Source: Pseudomonas gingeri (GTDB taxonomy: Bacteria > Pseudomonadota > Gammaproteobacteria > Pseudomonadales > Pseudomonadaceae). Taken from it: a stretch of DNA of 64,000 bases. Below, one piece after another: positions 45,758 to 56,697 of the stretch (positions are counted from its first letter, which is position 1; each line of letters opens with the position of its first letter). The notes beneath the pieces were generated by a model. It did not search any database. It was not told the DNA's origin and worked only from the letters and a program-made list of their open reading frames with translations. Made by a program: the position numbers and the translations under genes. Location of the stretch: positions 62,001 to 126,000 of the forward strand of contig NZ_JACAQA010000015.1 in the NCBI RefSeq assembly GCF_013385425.1. Reading direction: 5' to 3'.

Positions 45758-47137
45758 TCAGCCAGGAATTACTTGTGTTGCCATTACCTGCTTGATTCGC
45801 TCTCGGGCCTGGCTGGCTTGCACAGGCAGCCCGAGTTCGGTGTAAACCTGTTCCAGATGGCGGTTGGTCGGGACATCCAGCGGGTCGTAGCCACGGCGCA
45901 GTTCCAACGTCTGCTGTGCCGCCCGCCAGTCCCCGCCGCGCAGGCGGGCGTCGAGTTCGATTTGCGCGAACAGATCCCGCTGTGCGTGACTGCCGCCGAT
46001 ATCGTTGAGCCGTGGCAGCACACCACTCAGCCGCTGCATAGCCAGTTCCCAATCACCCCGGGCCTGGGCCAGCAAGCCTTGCGCCAATGGCACCGTCACC
46101 TCGGCCCAGGTCGTGCGGCTGAACGCCGGCGCCCTGGAGGCGTGGGCCAGCAGTGACTCAAGCAGATGATCGGCTTCAGGTTTTCCGGCTCTGGCCAGGC
46201 CGTACAGATACTGCACGCTGAGGAAGGGTTGCACCGTATCCTCCGTGCGTTTCTGCAGATAGGGTGCCAGCGCCTGCCAGCGTTCACCGATATCGATGCC
46301 GGTCAGCTCCAGGCGGGTCAGCAGCGATACCGCGCCGACCTGATCCTGGGAGTACTCCGGCAGGATGCCCCAGACATGTCGGTCATAAATCTCCAGGGCG
46401 CGTTGCTCATGGCCGCGGGCCAGGTAGAACAGCGCCAGATGCCACCAGTTGTGGGTGTACATGAAGGAGTTGAGGCCCTGCCAATGGTCCTTCACGTTTT
46501 CCATGAAGTCGATGCCTTCCTCGATCCGGCCCCGGGTCAGCAGCACATGGGCCAGGGCGTGTTGGGCCCAGGGCTCGTCGGCTTGCAGGGCAAGGGCCTG
46601 GCGGGCGGCGGCTTCGGCGTCGTCCAGCAGGTGGCATTGTTCATAGGCGAAGGCCAGCAGGCCGTGGCTATGGGCGATATCCGGCGCCGCGTCGCGGGCC
46701 TTGAGGGCGATGCGCAACAACGCCGGCCAGTTGCCGCGATTGAACTCCACGTATTGGGTGAGCTTGGCGGCGAACAGGTCCCGGGGAAAGCGTTCCAGCA
46801 GTTGTTCGCCGAGGCCGAGCACTTGCCCCAGGTCGTCGGCGATCCAGGCGCGCAGCAGGGCCAGGTATAGGTCGGCCCGGGCATGTCCGGCGGGGGTGGC
46901 GCTTGCCCGCTGCCGGTAGCGTTCGGCCAGGACCGGGCCTTCGGGGGATTCGCTGAACATCAGCAGGATGCCGGCGAAGGCATTGGCCAGGCGTGACTGC
47001 GGATCGGCGTCGGCGGTGGCGAGGATCGACTCGGCGCGAGGGTGGTAGCCGAGAAAACCGCCGATGAACGCGTCGATGCCTTCGCGGGTCGCGGTGTGCT
47101 CGGTGTCGAGGGGGTTGCCCAGGTAATCCAGTGACAT
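45758..47137 (-). CDS. Tetratricopeptide-repeat protein (TTC38-like)
   Basis: 459 residues, almost wholly helical, with TPR pairs such as GLLAFAYEQCHLLDDAEAAARQAL (first part shown as GLLAFAYEQCHLLDDAEA), ALAHVLLTRGRIEEGIDF and LALFYLARGHEQRALEIYDRH. The layout with THNWWHLALFYL matches the TTC38-like family. No signal peptide or enzyme motif is present; it is a cytoplasmic scaffold of unknown role. It is encoded opposite to the sigma-54-driven genes on each side and no sigma-54 site is seen before it. Confidence 0.85.
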   Translation of the reverse strand: MSLDYLGNPLDTEHTATREGIDAFIGGFLGYHPRAESILATADADPQSRLANAFAGILLMFSESPEGPVLAERYRQRASATPAGHARADLYLALLRAWIADDLGQVLGLGEQLLERFPRDLFAAKLTQYVEFNRGNWPALLRIALKARDAAPDIAHSHGLLAFAYEQCHLLDDAEAAARQALALQADEPWAQHALAHVLLTRGRIEEGIDFMENVKDHWQGLNSFMYTHNWWHLALFYLARGHEQRALEIYDRHVWGILPEYSQDQVGAVSLLTRLELTGIDIGERWQALAPYLQKRTEDTVQPFLSVQYLYGLARAGKPEADHLLESLLAHASRAPAFSRTTWAEVTVPLAQGLLAQARGDWELAMQRLSGVLPRLNDIGGSHAQRDLFAQIELDARLRGGDWRAAQQTLELRRGYDPLDVPTNRHLEQVYTELGLPVQASQARERIKQVMATQVIPG

Positions 47138-47240
47138 GCTCTTGAGACTCGGTGGTTCGAAGGCAGCGGGTCTCGCAAGGCTTGTGCCAGTCCTGCACAG
47201 GAGGCCTATCCCTCAAGTCATGCATCGTCAGGACTGACGT

Positions 47241-47391
47241 CTTCGCAGGCAAGCCCTGCTCCTACAGTACGTAGTCGTTCACCGATTTTGTGTACGAGAT
47301 CAGACTGTAGGAGCAGGGCTTGCCCGCGAAGAGGCCCTCGAACCTTGCACCGATCATACGGACGCCATCACCAGCAAGACGGCTCCTACAG
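47241..47391. repeat. Cluster of three REP units
   Basis: REP units occupy 47241-47267, 47305-47331 (inverted to the first) and 47366-47391. The first two form a near-perfect inverted pair around a 37-bp spacer; the third is more diverged. They lie between the TPR gene and the activator sites of the importer operon. The rest of the 47138-47591 gap is regulatory, without genes. Confidence 0.85.
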
Positions 47392-47402
47392 GATCGTGAC
47401 GG

Positions 47403-47450
47403 CTGCTGCTTTTTCCACAGTCGGGCCAGTGGCTGTGGTTTTTTCATCAG
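47403..47450 (+). promoter_or_regulatory. Two copies of the 18-bp enhancer-like motif upstream of the importer
   Basis: CTGCTGCTTTTTCCACAG (47403-47420) and CTGTGGTTTTTTCATCAG (47433-47450) start 30 bp apart, the same spacing as the first two copies near 44436. They lie 56-103 bp upstream of the sigma-54 element, as expected for activator sites. Confidence 0.72.
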
Positions 47451-47505
47451 CGCCAGTGCCCTCGAAAACCGCTAAAAGCCCGCAAAAGACCCCCCTTCCA
47501 GGCCC

Positions 47506-47521
47506 TGGCACAGGCCTTGCT
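47506..47521 (+). promoter_or_regulatory. Sigma-54 promoter of the peptide-type ABC importer operon
   Basis: TGGCACAGGCCTTGCT, with GG 47507-47508 and GC 47519-47520 ten bases apart. It differs by one base from the two promoters near 44.4-44.6 kb. It lies about 70 bases before the binding-protein ATG. Confidence 0.87.
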
Positions 47522-47591
47522 AAACCGCTTCAAAGGGCCGGGCGCCTGTCCGTGGTTGCCTGCCTGATGAATCTTTTCTGCGGAGCCCGCC

Positions 47592-49198
<1,607 letters not shown>

Positions 49199-49202
<4 letters not shown>

Positions 49203-50188
49203 ACCTGTTGCGCTTCCTCGGCGCCCGCTTGAGTCGGGCGCTGCTGATGATCCTCGGGGTGCTGGTGCTGAGCTTCCTGCTGATCCGCCTGACCCCTGGC
49301 GATCCGGCCTTGCTGATGGCCGGCGAGGCCGGCGTCGACGATGTGCACTATATCGACAACCTGCGGCATGACATGGGCCTGGACCAGCCGCTGGCCCGGC
49401 AACTGTTGATCTACCTGGGGCAGGTCGCGCACCTGGACCTGGGGTATTCCTACCGCAACCAGACCTCGGTCTGGTCGCTGATCGCCGAGCGCCTGCCCGC
49501 CACCCTGGCGCTGATGGGCTCGGCGTTCCTGCTCTCGTCCCTGGCGGGGATCGCCCTCGGCGTGCTCGCGGCCCGTAGCCGGGAGCGCCGGCCCTGGTTG
49601 GACGGGCTGATTTCCCAAGGCGCTTTGCTGCTCTACGCCGTGCCGACCTTCTGGCTGGCGATGCTGCTGATCCTGTTGTTTTCCGTACACCTTGACTGGT
49701 TGCCGGCCTTTGGCCTGGAGACCGTGGCCGCGGACTTCCACGGCTGGGCCTGGCTGGCGGATCGGCTGCGCCATCTGCTGCTGCCGTGCCTGTCCCTGAG
49801 TTTTCTGTTCCTGGCCCTGTATATCCATCTGACCCGCGCCGCGACCCTTGAAGCGCTGGGCCAGGAATATGTCTACACCGCCCGGGCCAAGGGCCTGACC
49901 CCACGGCGCATTCTCTGGGCCCATGTCCTGCGTAATGCGCTGCTGCCGGTGGTGACCTTTGCCGGCCTGCAACTGGGACAACTGGCCAGCGGCGCCTTGC
50001 TGGTGGAGGTGGTCTATTCCTGGCCGGGCATCGGTCGGCTGATGTACGACGCCCTGGCGCAACGTGACTACGGCGTGTTGATGGGCGGCTTCCTGGTGAT
50101 CTCGACGCTGGTGGTCGGTTTCAACCTGTTGACCGATCTGGCCTGCCGGCTGCTGGACCCGCGTATCGGCGCCCAGGGTCAGTCCTGA
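49199..50188 (+). CDS. DppB-type ABC permease
   Basis: 329 residues, six membrane helices. The N-terminal LSFLLIRLTPGDPALL is typical of DppB/OppB. The cytoplasmic EAA loop reads EALGQEYVYTARAKGL followed by LRNALLPVVT. It starts inside the end of the binding-protein gene (ATGA) and ends in TGATG with the next permease, showing tight coupling. Confidence 0.93.
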
Positions 50189-51036
50189 TGAATGAGGTTT
50201 CAGTGATTCGACGTTTTCTCGCACAACCTTCGGCGCTGATCGGCGCCGGTTTCCTGCTGTTGCTGAGCCTGCTGGCGCTGGCCGCGCCCTGGCTGACCGA
50301 CAGTACGCCCTGGGAGATGAACACCACGCCGCTGTTGGCACCGTTCCAGGACCCGGCCCATTGGCTGGGCAGCGATATGCTTGGGCGCGATCTCGGCAGC
50401 GGCTTGTTGTACGGCGCCCGGGTGTCCCTGGCGGTGGCCGTCCTTTCGAGCCTGGCGACCTTGCTGGTGGGCGCCCTGGTGGGCGCGGTCGCCGGCTATT
50501 TCGGTGGTTGGCTCGATGGTGTGCTGATGCGTATCGCGGAGTTCTTCCAGATCATTCCGCAACTGGTGCTGGCGGTGATCCTGGTGGCGGTACTGGAACC
50601 CTCGCTGGGCTCCATTGTGCTGGCGATCACCCTGGTGGCCTGGCCAGGAGTAGCGCGCCTGGTACGTGGCGAATTCCTCAGCCTGCGCCAGCGCGAGTTT
50701 GTCCAGGCGGCCCAGGTTTTGGGGCAGTCGCCGCTGGCGATCATCACCCGGCAGATCCTGCCCAATGCCCTGGCGCCTTTGCTGGTGACCCTGACCTTCG
50801 TGATGGCGACGGCGATTCTCACCGAGGCCGCGTTGGCGTTTCTCGGCCTCGGCGATCCCGATGCCATGAGTTGGGGCTACATGATCAATGCCTCGCGCGG
50901 GCTGCTGCGCGAAGCCTGGTGGATGAGCTTGCTGCCGGGCCTGGCAATCCTGCTCTGCGTGCTGGCGGTCAATCGCGTGGGCGAAGGACTGCGGGTGGCC
51001 TTTGAGCCGACCCGTCGGCAGGGAGTCAACCCATGA
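50188..51036 (+). CDS. DppC-type ABC permease
   Basis: 282 residues. An N-terminal membrane anchor is followed by the GSDMLGRDLGSGLLYGARVS signature of DppC/OppC (shortened: GSDMLGRDLGSGLLYGA) and EAA loop LSLRQREFVQAAQVLG. Partner of the preceding permease. Its stop overlaps the ATG of the ATPase gene. Confidence 0.93.
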   Translation: MNEVSVIRRFLAQPSALIGAGFLLLLSLLALAAPWLTDSTPWEMNTTPLLAPFQDPAHWLGSDMLGRDLGSGLLYGARVSLAVAVLSSLATLLVGALVGAVAGYFGGWLDGVLMRIAEFFQIIPQLVLAVILVAVLEPSLGSIVLAITLVAWPGVARLVRGEFLSLRQREFVQAAQVLGQSPLAIITRQILPNALAPLLVTLTFVMATAILTEAALAFLGLGDPDAMSWGYMINASRGLLREAWWMSLLPGLAILLCVLAVNRVGEGLRVAFEPTRRQGVNP

Positions 51037-52676
51037 GCCAGGACCGCACACCGTTGTTGAGCATCGAGCGACTGCGTATCGCCTTGCCCGCGGGCGCCGA
51101 TCGCAGCCATGCGCTGTATGACCTGTCGTTGTCGCTGGTGGCGGGGGAGTGCCTGTGCCTGGTGGGGGAGTCGGGTTCCGGAAAATCCATGCTGGCCAAG
51201 GCGTTGTTGCGCCTGCTGCCAGCCCCCTTGCGTGTCGAGAGCGGAACCTTGCGTTTTCGCGGCGAGGACCTGGCCGGCCGTGACGAGGAGGGGATGCGTC
51301 AGTTGCGCGGCCGGACCCTCAGTATGGTGTTCCAGGAGCCGATGAGTGCGCTTAATCCCTTGTTGAGCATCGGCCGACAGATCGATGAAACCCTGCGTGC
51401 CCATGGCGAGCGCTCGGCCCGGGTGCGCGAGCGGCGGGTGCTCGACCTGCTCGGTTATGTCGGCCTGCCTGATCCGATCCGGCTACGGCGGGCCTATCCC
51501 TTCGAGCTGTCCGGCGGTCAGCGCCAGCGGGTGGTGATCGCCATGGCCCTGGTCTTCGATCCGGACCTGCTGATCGCCGACGAACCGACCTCGGCGCTGG
51601 ATGTGACCACCCAGGCGCAGATCCTCGACCTGTTGCGTCGTATCCAGCGTGACAAGGGCATGGCGATAGTGTTTATCACCCACGATTTTGCCGTGGTGCG
51701 GGCGATTGCCGACCGCGTGCTGGTGCTGGAGCGCGGCCATGTGATCGAGCAGGGGTCGGCCCGACAGGTGCTCGAGGCGCCCCGCGAAGCGTATACCCAG
51801 CGTCTATTGGCGGCGGTCACGGCGCAGCCGCTGGCGCCGCGCCCGTTATTGGCCGAGGCGCCCGAGGTCCTTGGCGCGCGACAGTTGGAAAAGCACTTCG
51901 TCGGTCGTGGCGGTTGGTGGAGTCGCCGCCAGACCCAGGCCTTGGCCGGGCTCGACCTGCACCTGCGTGAAGGCGAGACCCTGGGCATCGTCGGCGAGTC
52001 GGGTTCCGGCAAGTCGACCCTGGGTCGCTGCCTGGTACGCCTGCTGCAACCGGACGCCGGCAGCCTGGAGTGGCAGGGGCATGAGGTGGCGAACCTGTCC
52101 CAGGGCCGGCTGCGGCCGATGCGCGGTGAGATCCAGATGATTTTCCAGGACCCCTTTGCCTCGCTCAACCCACGCCAGACAGTGGGGCAGATCGTTATGA
52201 CCGGCCCCTTGGCCCAGGGCGTTTCCCGGGCGGAGTCGGCCCGGCGGGCCCGCGAGTTGCTGGAGCAGGTCGGTTTGCCCGCCGTAGCGTTCGAGCGTTT
52301 TCCCCATGAGTTTTCCGGCGGTCAGCGGCAACGCATCGGTATAGCCCGAGCCCTGGCCGTACGGCCGAAGATCCTGATTGCCGACGAGTGCGTCTCGGCC
52401 CTGGATGCCCTGGTCCAGGTCCAGATTCTTGAACTGCTGGAGGCCCTGCAACGGCAGTTCCGCCTGAGCCTGGTGTTTATTACCCATGACCTGCGGGTCG
52501 CGGCCCGTCTGTGCGACCGCATCGCGGTGATGCAGGGCGGACGGATTGTCGAGCAGGGCGATACGGCCCGCTTGTTTGCCGAACCGCAACATCCTTACAC
52601 CCGGACCTTGCTCGGGGCCGCCGCGTTGGCGCTGCCCGATACTTCCACCGAACCGGCGATGGCCGAGGCACTGTGA
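51033..52676 (+). CDS. Fused DppD-DppF type double ABC ATPase
   Basis: 547 residues with two complete ABC domains. The first has Walker [13 protein letters not shown] and signature [15 protein letters not shown]. The second has [12 protein letters not shown] and [15 protein letters not shown], with an oligopeptide-transporter C-terminal extension ([11 protein letters not shown]). In most importers these are two genes; here one polypeptide does both, as in GsiA of the glutathione importer. That resemblance fits a sulfur-peptide substrate. Confidence 0.94.
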   Translation: MSQDRTPLLSIERLRIALPAGADRSHALYDLSLSLVAGECLCLVGESGSGKSMLAKALLRLLPAPLRVESGTLRFRGEDLAGRDEEGMRQLRGRTLSMVFQEPMSALNPLLSIGRQIDETLRAHGERSARVRERRVLDLLGYVGLPDPIRLRRAYPFELSGGQRQRVVIAMALVFDPDLLIADEPTSALDVTTQAQILDLLRRIQRDKGMAIVFITHDFAVVRAIADRVLVLERGHVIEQGSARQVLEAPREAYTQRLLAAVTAQPLAPRPLLAEAPEVLGARQLEKHFVGRGGWWSRRQTQALAGLDLHLREGETLGIVGESGSGKSTLGRCLVRLLQPDAGSLEWQGHEVANLSQGRLRPMRGEIQMIFQDPFASLNPRQTVGQIVMTGPLAQGVSRAESARRARELLEQVGLPAVAFERFPHEFSGGQRQRIGIARALAVRPKILIADECVSALDALVQVQILELLEALQRQFRLSLVFITHDLRVAARLCDRIAVMQGGRIVEQGDTARLFAEPQHPYTRTLLGAAALALPDTSTEPAMAEAL

Positions 52677-52713
52677 GTGCACCCTTTTTCTCTTGCACAG
52701 GACTGTCACACCC

Positions 52714-53550
52714 ATGACCGAGTTTCGATCCTTTAGTCATCTGCCCGTGGTGCGGGGTGAACGGCTGGAAGTCCGTCCCGGGCGACGCCTCAGCGTGGCC
52801 CATCGTCCGGGAACGGAGAAAGCCGCGACCGTGGTGTTTTTCTGCCATGGCGCGGGGGGCAACAAGGATCAGTGGCGTGAGCAATGGCAAGCCCTCGGCG
52901 AGCAGGGCTACAGCCTGGTGGCCTGGGATCTGCTGGGTCATGGCGAGAGCGACAAGCCGCGGCGGGCGGCGGCCTATGCCTGGAAGGAATTGGTGGCGGA
53001 TGTCGTGGAGCTGCTGCGGCGTTTCGGAGGTGAGCGCAACCTGATCGTGGCCCACTCCTTTGGCACCGGGTTGACCCTCAGCGCGTTGTTGCAGGTGAAT
53101 TCGGTCAGTGGCGCCTTGCTGCTCGGCACGCAACTGCATCGGCCCTTGAGTCGCGGCGGCTTGCTGGCGTTGCCGGCCTGGATACTGGAGCTGATCCGGC
53201 CGGTGTTGGCCAAGGGATTTCGCGAGCGGGCCTGGCATCCGTCCGTCGACCCGCGCTTGCTGGCGCATGAGGAGAAGTTGACCGAGCGTAATCGGCTGTA
53301 TGTGTTCAAGGGGCTGGTGCAGGGTGTGCAGTGGCCCGAGGCCGAGCGGGTGGCGCAACTGAGGTTGCCGGTCCAGGTCCTGGCCGGCGACAGCGACGGC
53401 CTGACCCCGGCCAGCGGTGGTGAGGCGCTGGCGCGGCAGTTGCCGGATGCACAGTTCCAGGTGCTGGAGGCATGCGGGCACCAGGTGATGTTGGAGAAGC
53501 CGCAGCAGGTGCTGGCCGCGTTCGAGCAATTGCTGCAACGCCTCCCGTAA
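52714..53550 (+). CDS. Alpha/beta hydrolase at the end of the importer operon
   Basis: ATG 52714 gives 278 residues. Alpha/beta-hydrolase hallmarks: oxyanion FFCHGAGGNKDQW, DLLGHGESDKP, nucleophile elbow VAHSFGTGL (S115), acid in LAGDSDGLTP and catalytic His in ACGHQVML. No signal peptide is present, so it would act on imported substrate in the cytoplasm. It follows the ATPase by 37 bp. Substrate not predictable. Confidence 0.88.
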   Translation: MTEFRSFSHLPVVRGERLEVRPGRRLSVAHRPGTEKAATVVFFCHGAGGNKDQWREQWQALGEQGYSLVAWDLLGHGESDKPRRAAAYAWKELVADVVELLRRFGGERNLIVAHSFGTGLTLSALLQVNSVSGALLLGTQLHRPLSRGGLLALPAWILELIRPVLAKGFRERAWHPSVDPRLLAHEEKLTERNRLYVFKGLVQGVQWPEAERVAQLRLPVQVLAGDSDGLTPASGGEALARQLPDAQFQVLEACGHQVMLEKPQQVLAAFEQLLQRLP

Positions 53551-54909
53551 TCAGGCGCTGACCATCAACTCGATTCGGCAACCCGGCTGGGCATCCCGCA
53601 CCTCAAGGCGCATATCATGCAGCCGCGCCACCGCCGCCACCATGCTCAACCCCAGCCCGTTGCCCGCCGTATGCCGACTGGATTCGGAACGGTACAGCCG
53701 CCGGAACACCGCCTCGCGCTCGGCTTCGGGAATTCCCGGGCCATTATCCATCACGCACAGGCCGCGTCTGTCCGGAGCGTCCATCACCGTCACCTGTACC
53801 TGGCTGTGGTCAGGCGAAAACTTGATGGCGTTGTCCAGCAGGTTGCAGGTTGCATCGAACAGCAACTGCGCATCGCCGAAAATCAGGCAGGGCGCGGGCG
53901 CGCAATTCAAGGTCAGTTCGATACCACGCTCTTCGGCCAAGGGCTCGAAAAACTCGGCCGCATCGGCGGCGATACGGTTCAGGTCGATCTCGGCAAAGCT
54001 GCTGCGCCGGGCGCTGGCTTCGATCTCGGAAATCCGCAACAGCGCGCGGAAGGTCGACAGCAAACCCTGGGCATCCTCGATGGCGTTGTCGATGGCCGCC
54101 TGGTATTCCTCCTCGCGCAGGTGCCGGCGCTGGGCCCGTTCCAGGCCCGCGAGCAAGCGGGTGAGGGGCGTGCGCAAGTCGTGGGCGATATCGTCGCAGA
54201 CCCCCTTGACCTCGCTCATCAGGCGCTCCAGCTCGTCAAGCATCTGATTCACTACAGTGGCGATACGGTCGATATCGTCACGGTTGCCACGGGTCGGCAG
54301 GCGCTCGTTGAGGTGGCCCTTGACGATGCGTTCGATGGAACGGGTCAGCACATCCAGCCGTCGGCGCGCCGCGTAGCCCAGCCCGACCGCCCCGAGCAGG
54401 CCCACCAGCAGCAGCAGCGAGCCGCCGGAGACCATCGCGTTGACCAGCAACTCGTCGAACTCGCTGAGGTCATGGATATCCTGGGCCACCATCAGGGTCT
54501 GGCCATTGTCCAGGCGATGCATGACGAAGCGGATCGGCCGGCTCTTTTTTTGCGGCTGCTTCCAGTTGAATTCGGCGGGTTTGTCGTAGCCCTTGAAGGC
54601 CGGCATTTCAATGACCGGTCCGGCAATCAGCTGGCCTTGGGCATCATAGAGGCCGTGGGGCAGGCGACCGTCGATATCCTGTTCGGAGTGCTTGCGGATT
54701 TCCGCCAGGCGCAGGTCTTCGGGCTGCGCGCTACGGTTGTCGATCTGCCGATAAAGGGCGGTATCGACCTCGGCCATCAGGTAGCCGGCGGTTTGCCAAT
54801 AGATATAACCGAACAGCGCGAGGAACGAGCAACTGAACAGCGCCAGGGACATCAGCGCCGTGCGGAAACTGATGGTGCGGGGGATTTCACGCAGGTGAGC
54901 GTAGAACAT
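53551..54909 (-). CDS. Two-component sensor histidine kinase
   Basis: 452 residues. TM1 is near 18-38, followed by a periplasmic region of ~120 residues, TM2 near 160-180 and HAMP. The HisKA box is DIAHDLRTPLTRLLAG with the phospho-accepting H243, and the HATPase domain has LLDNAIKFSP, VMDNGPGIP and GNGLGLSMVAAVARLH. It resembles QseC/PfeS-type sensors. Its start overlaps the regulator gene by 23 bp, so they form one operon. Signal unknown. Confidence 0.93.
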   Translation of the reverse strand: MFYAHLREIPRTISFRTALMSLALFSCSFLALFGYIYWQTAGYLMAEVDTALYRQIDNRSAQPEDLRLAEIRKHSEQDIDGRLPHGLYDAQGQLIAGPVIEMPAFKGYDKPAEFNWKQPQKKSRPIRFVMHRLDNGQTLMVAQDIHDLSEFDELLVNAMVSGGSLLLLVGLLGAVGLGYAARRRLDVLTRSIERIVKGHLNERLPTRGNRDDIDRIATVVNQMLDELERLMSEVKGVCDDIAHDLRTPLTRLLAGLERAQRRHLREEEYQAAIDNAIEDAQGLLSTFRALLRISEIEASARRSSFAEIDLNRIAADAAEFFEPLAEERGIELTLNCAPAPCLIFGDAQLLFDATCNLLDNAIKFSPDHSQVQVTVMDAPDRRGLCVMDNGPGIPEAEREAVFRRLYRSESSRHTAGNGLGLSMVAAVARLHDMRLEVRDAQPGCRIELMVSA

Positions 54910-55576
54910 AGCCTGCCCCGCGAATGGTATGGATCATCGGTTCCTCGCCGTCGCCATCGACCTTGCGGCGCAAACGGCCCATATGCACTTCAATGACATT
55001 GGTGCGTTCGTCATAGGCGTAGTTCCACACGGCCTCGAACAGCATGGTCCGTGTCACCACCTGTTCGGCGTGTTGCACCAGGTATTCGAGCAGGGCGTAT
55101 TCCCGGGGCAACAGCTCGACCATCCGTTCGCCGCGCTTGACACTGCGCTTGAGCAGATCCAGCTCCAGGTTGCCGACCCGCAGGCGGTTGACCCGTTCCT
55201 CGCTGGGAGCGACCCGGCGGCGGCTCAAGGCATCGAGGCGGGCGGTCAGCTCGATGAACTCGAAGGGCTTGGTCAGGTAGTCGTCACCGCCGGCCCGCAG
55301 GCCACGCACCCGTTCGTCGAGCGCGCTGAGGGCGCTGAGGATCAGCACCGGCGTGGCGATACCCGAAGCGCGCAAGGCGGTGAGCATGCCCAGGCCATCG
55401 AGGGCACCGGGGAGCATGCGGTCGAGAACGATAACGTCGTAGCTGTCGCTGATGGCGCGCACCAGGCCTTCCCGACCGTTATCGACGTGGGTGACATCGA
55501 AGCCGTGGTCTTGCAGGGCGGCTTCGATCTCCCGGGCAGTGGCGGGGTCGTCCTCGACGACCAGAACATGGGTCAT
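54887..55576 (-). CDS. OmpR-family response regulator, partner of the adjacent kinase
   Basis: ATG 55576 gives 229 residues. Receiver domain with phospho-acceptor D52 (VIVLDRMLPG) and switch Lys in YLTKPFEF; C-terminal winged helix with LLPREYALLEYL, RTMLFEAVWNY and RTNVIEVHMGRLRRKVD. Transcribed with the kinase. It is divergent from a second regulator gene at 55749, with 172 bp between them. Confidence 0.93.
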   Translation of the reverse strand: MTHVLVVEDDPATAREIEAALQDHGFDVTHVDNGREGLVRAISDSYDVIVLDRMLPGALDGLGMLTALRASGIATPVLILSALSALDERVRGLRAGGDDYLTKPFEFIELTARLDALSRRRVAPSEERVNRLRVGNLELDLLKRSVKRGERMVELLPREYALLEYLVQHAEQVVTRTMLFEAVWNYAYDERTNVIEVHMGRLRRKVDGDGEEPMIHTIRGAGYVLRSPA

Positions 55577-55748
55577 GGGCACTTCGCAGAATGAGAGAGG
55601 GTGGTAGTCTTGCATGGACCCCGGAGGAGTCTGGCTGGCCAGTGAATCGTGCTTGGCTGGTCGACCGGCATAGTGTGCCAAACCGGGTTTATCTGAAAGG
55701 TCGCGTCAATATGAAAAAAAGTTTAGCTGAACCAGCGCGGAGCCGGTC

Positions 55749-56471
55749 TTGAGAATCCTGGTCATCGAGGATGACGCCAAGGCAGCCAGCTACCTGGTGC
55801 GTGGTCTCAATGAAAGCGGGCACGTCACCGATACCGTCGACGATGGCCGCAGTGGCCTGGACATGGCCCTGGAAGGGATCTACGACGCCTTGATCGTCGA
55901 CCGCAAACTGCCGGGGCTGGACGGTCTTGCGTTGGTCCAGGAACTGCGGCGCCAGGGCTTGCGCACGCCGGTGCTGATGCTCAGCGCCCTGGATTCCACC
56001 GCCCAGCGGGTCGAAGGCTTGCGCGCCGGGTGTGATGATTACCTGGCCAAGCCCTATGCCTTTGTCGAGGTGCTTGCCCGGCTCGAAACCTTGCAGCGTG
56101 GCCGTGATCCGGTGGTGGGATTGTCGCGGACCTTGCGGGTCGGCCGCCTGCAACTGGATTGTGCCGCCCGCACCGCGACCCGTGAAGGGCAGGTCATTGT
56201 CCTGCAGCAGCGCGAGTCGCTGATCCTGGAAAAGCTGATGCGCCACTGCGATGAAGTGGTGACCCGCAGCATGCTGCTGGAGAGTGCCTGGGACTATGAC
56301 TTCGACCCCATCGACAACGTGATCGACAAACACATCTATCGGTTGCGCCGCAAACTGGATGCCGGCTTCAGCCATTCGTTGATCCAGACCGTGCCGGGGG
56401 TTGGGTACCGGTTGCTACAGGACGACGAAGACCCCCTTGATGCGCCACTGCGGTCAACGCCTCCTCTGTAG
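55749..56471 (+). CDS. OmpR-family response regulator without adjacent kinase, upstream of RND efflux genes
   Basis: 240 residues starting at TTG 55749 (MRILVIEDD after fMet), with GGAG about seven bases upstream; no in-frame ATG serves. Receiver with D51 (ALIVDRKLPGLDG) and K in YLAKPYAF; winged-helix end with SMLLESAWDYDFDPIDNVID. CopR/CzcR-like in sequence. No kinase follows, so it may take phosphate from the neighbouring kinase or a distant one. It probably controls the efflux operon 227 bp downstream. Its TAG stop lies inside a REP unit. Confidence 0.9.
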   Translation: MRILVIEDDAKAASYLVRGLNESGHVTDTVDDGRSGLDMALEGIYDALIVDRKLPGLDGLALVQELRRQGLRTPVLMLSALDSTAQRVEGLRAGCDDYLAKPYAFVEVLARLETLQRGRDPVVGLSRTLRVGRLQLDCAARTATREGQVIVLQQRESLILEKLMRHCDEVVTRSMLLESAWDYDFDPIDNVIDKHIYRLRRKLDAGFSHSLIQTVPGVGYRLLQDDEDPLDAPLRSTPPL

Positions 56472-56566
56472 GAGCGAGCTTGCTCGCGATGGTCGTCCAG
56501 GCTCCGCTGGGTATCAGATGCCCCGCGTTATCGTTGACGTCCATCGCCAGCAAGCTGGCTCCTACA
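56467..56566. repeat. REP inverted pair overlapping the regulator stop codon
   Basis: REP arms at 56467-56492 and 56542-56566 face each other. The first begins CTGTAG, and those bases include the regulator's stop codon (TAG 56469-56471). This suggests that REP insertion or spread has set the C-terminus. The stretch to 56697 has no other gene. Confidence 0.82.
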
Positions 56567-56697
56567 AGGAACCGCGTTCACATGATATTTACCTAAACTA
56601 AAATTTAGCTTTGGAGGAACGGGACGCGGGCCTCTGCCTGATAGCTTCGGAATCTGATCGATGGCTCTGCCACACAGGTTCTGGAGATATTCCGTAG

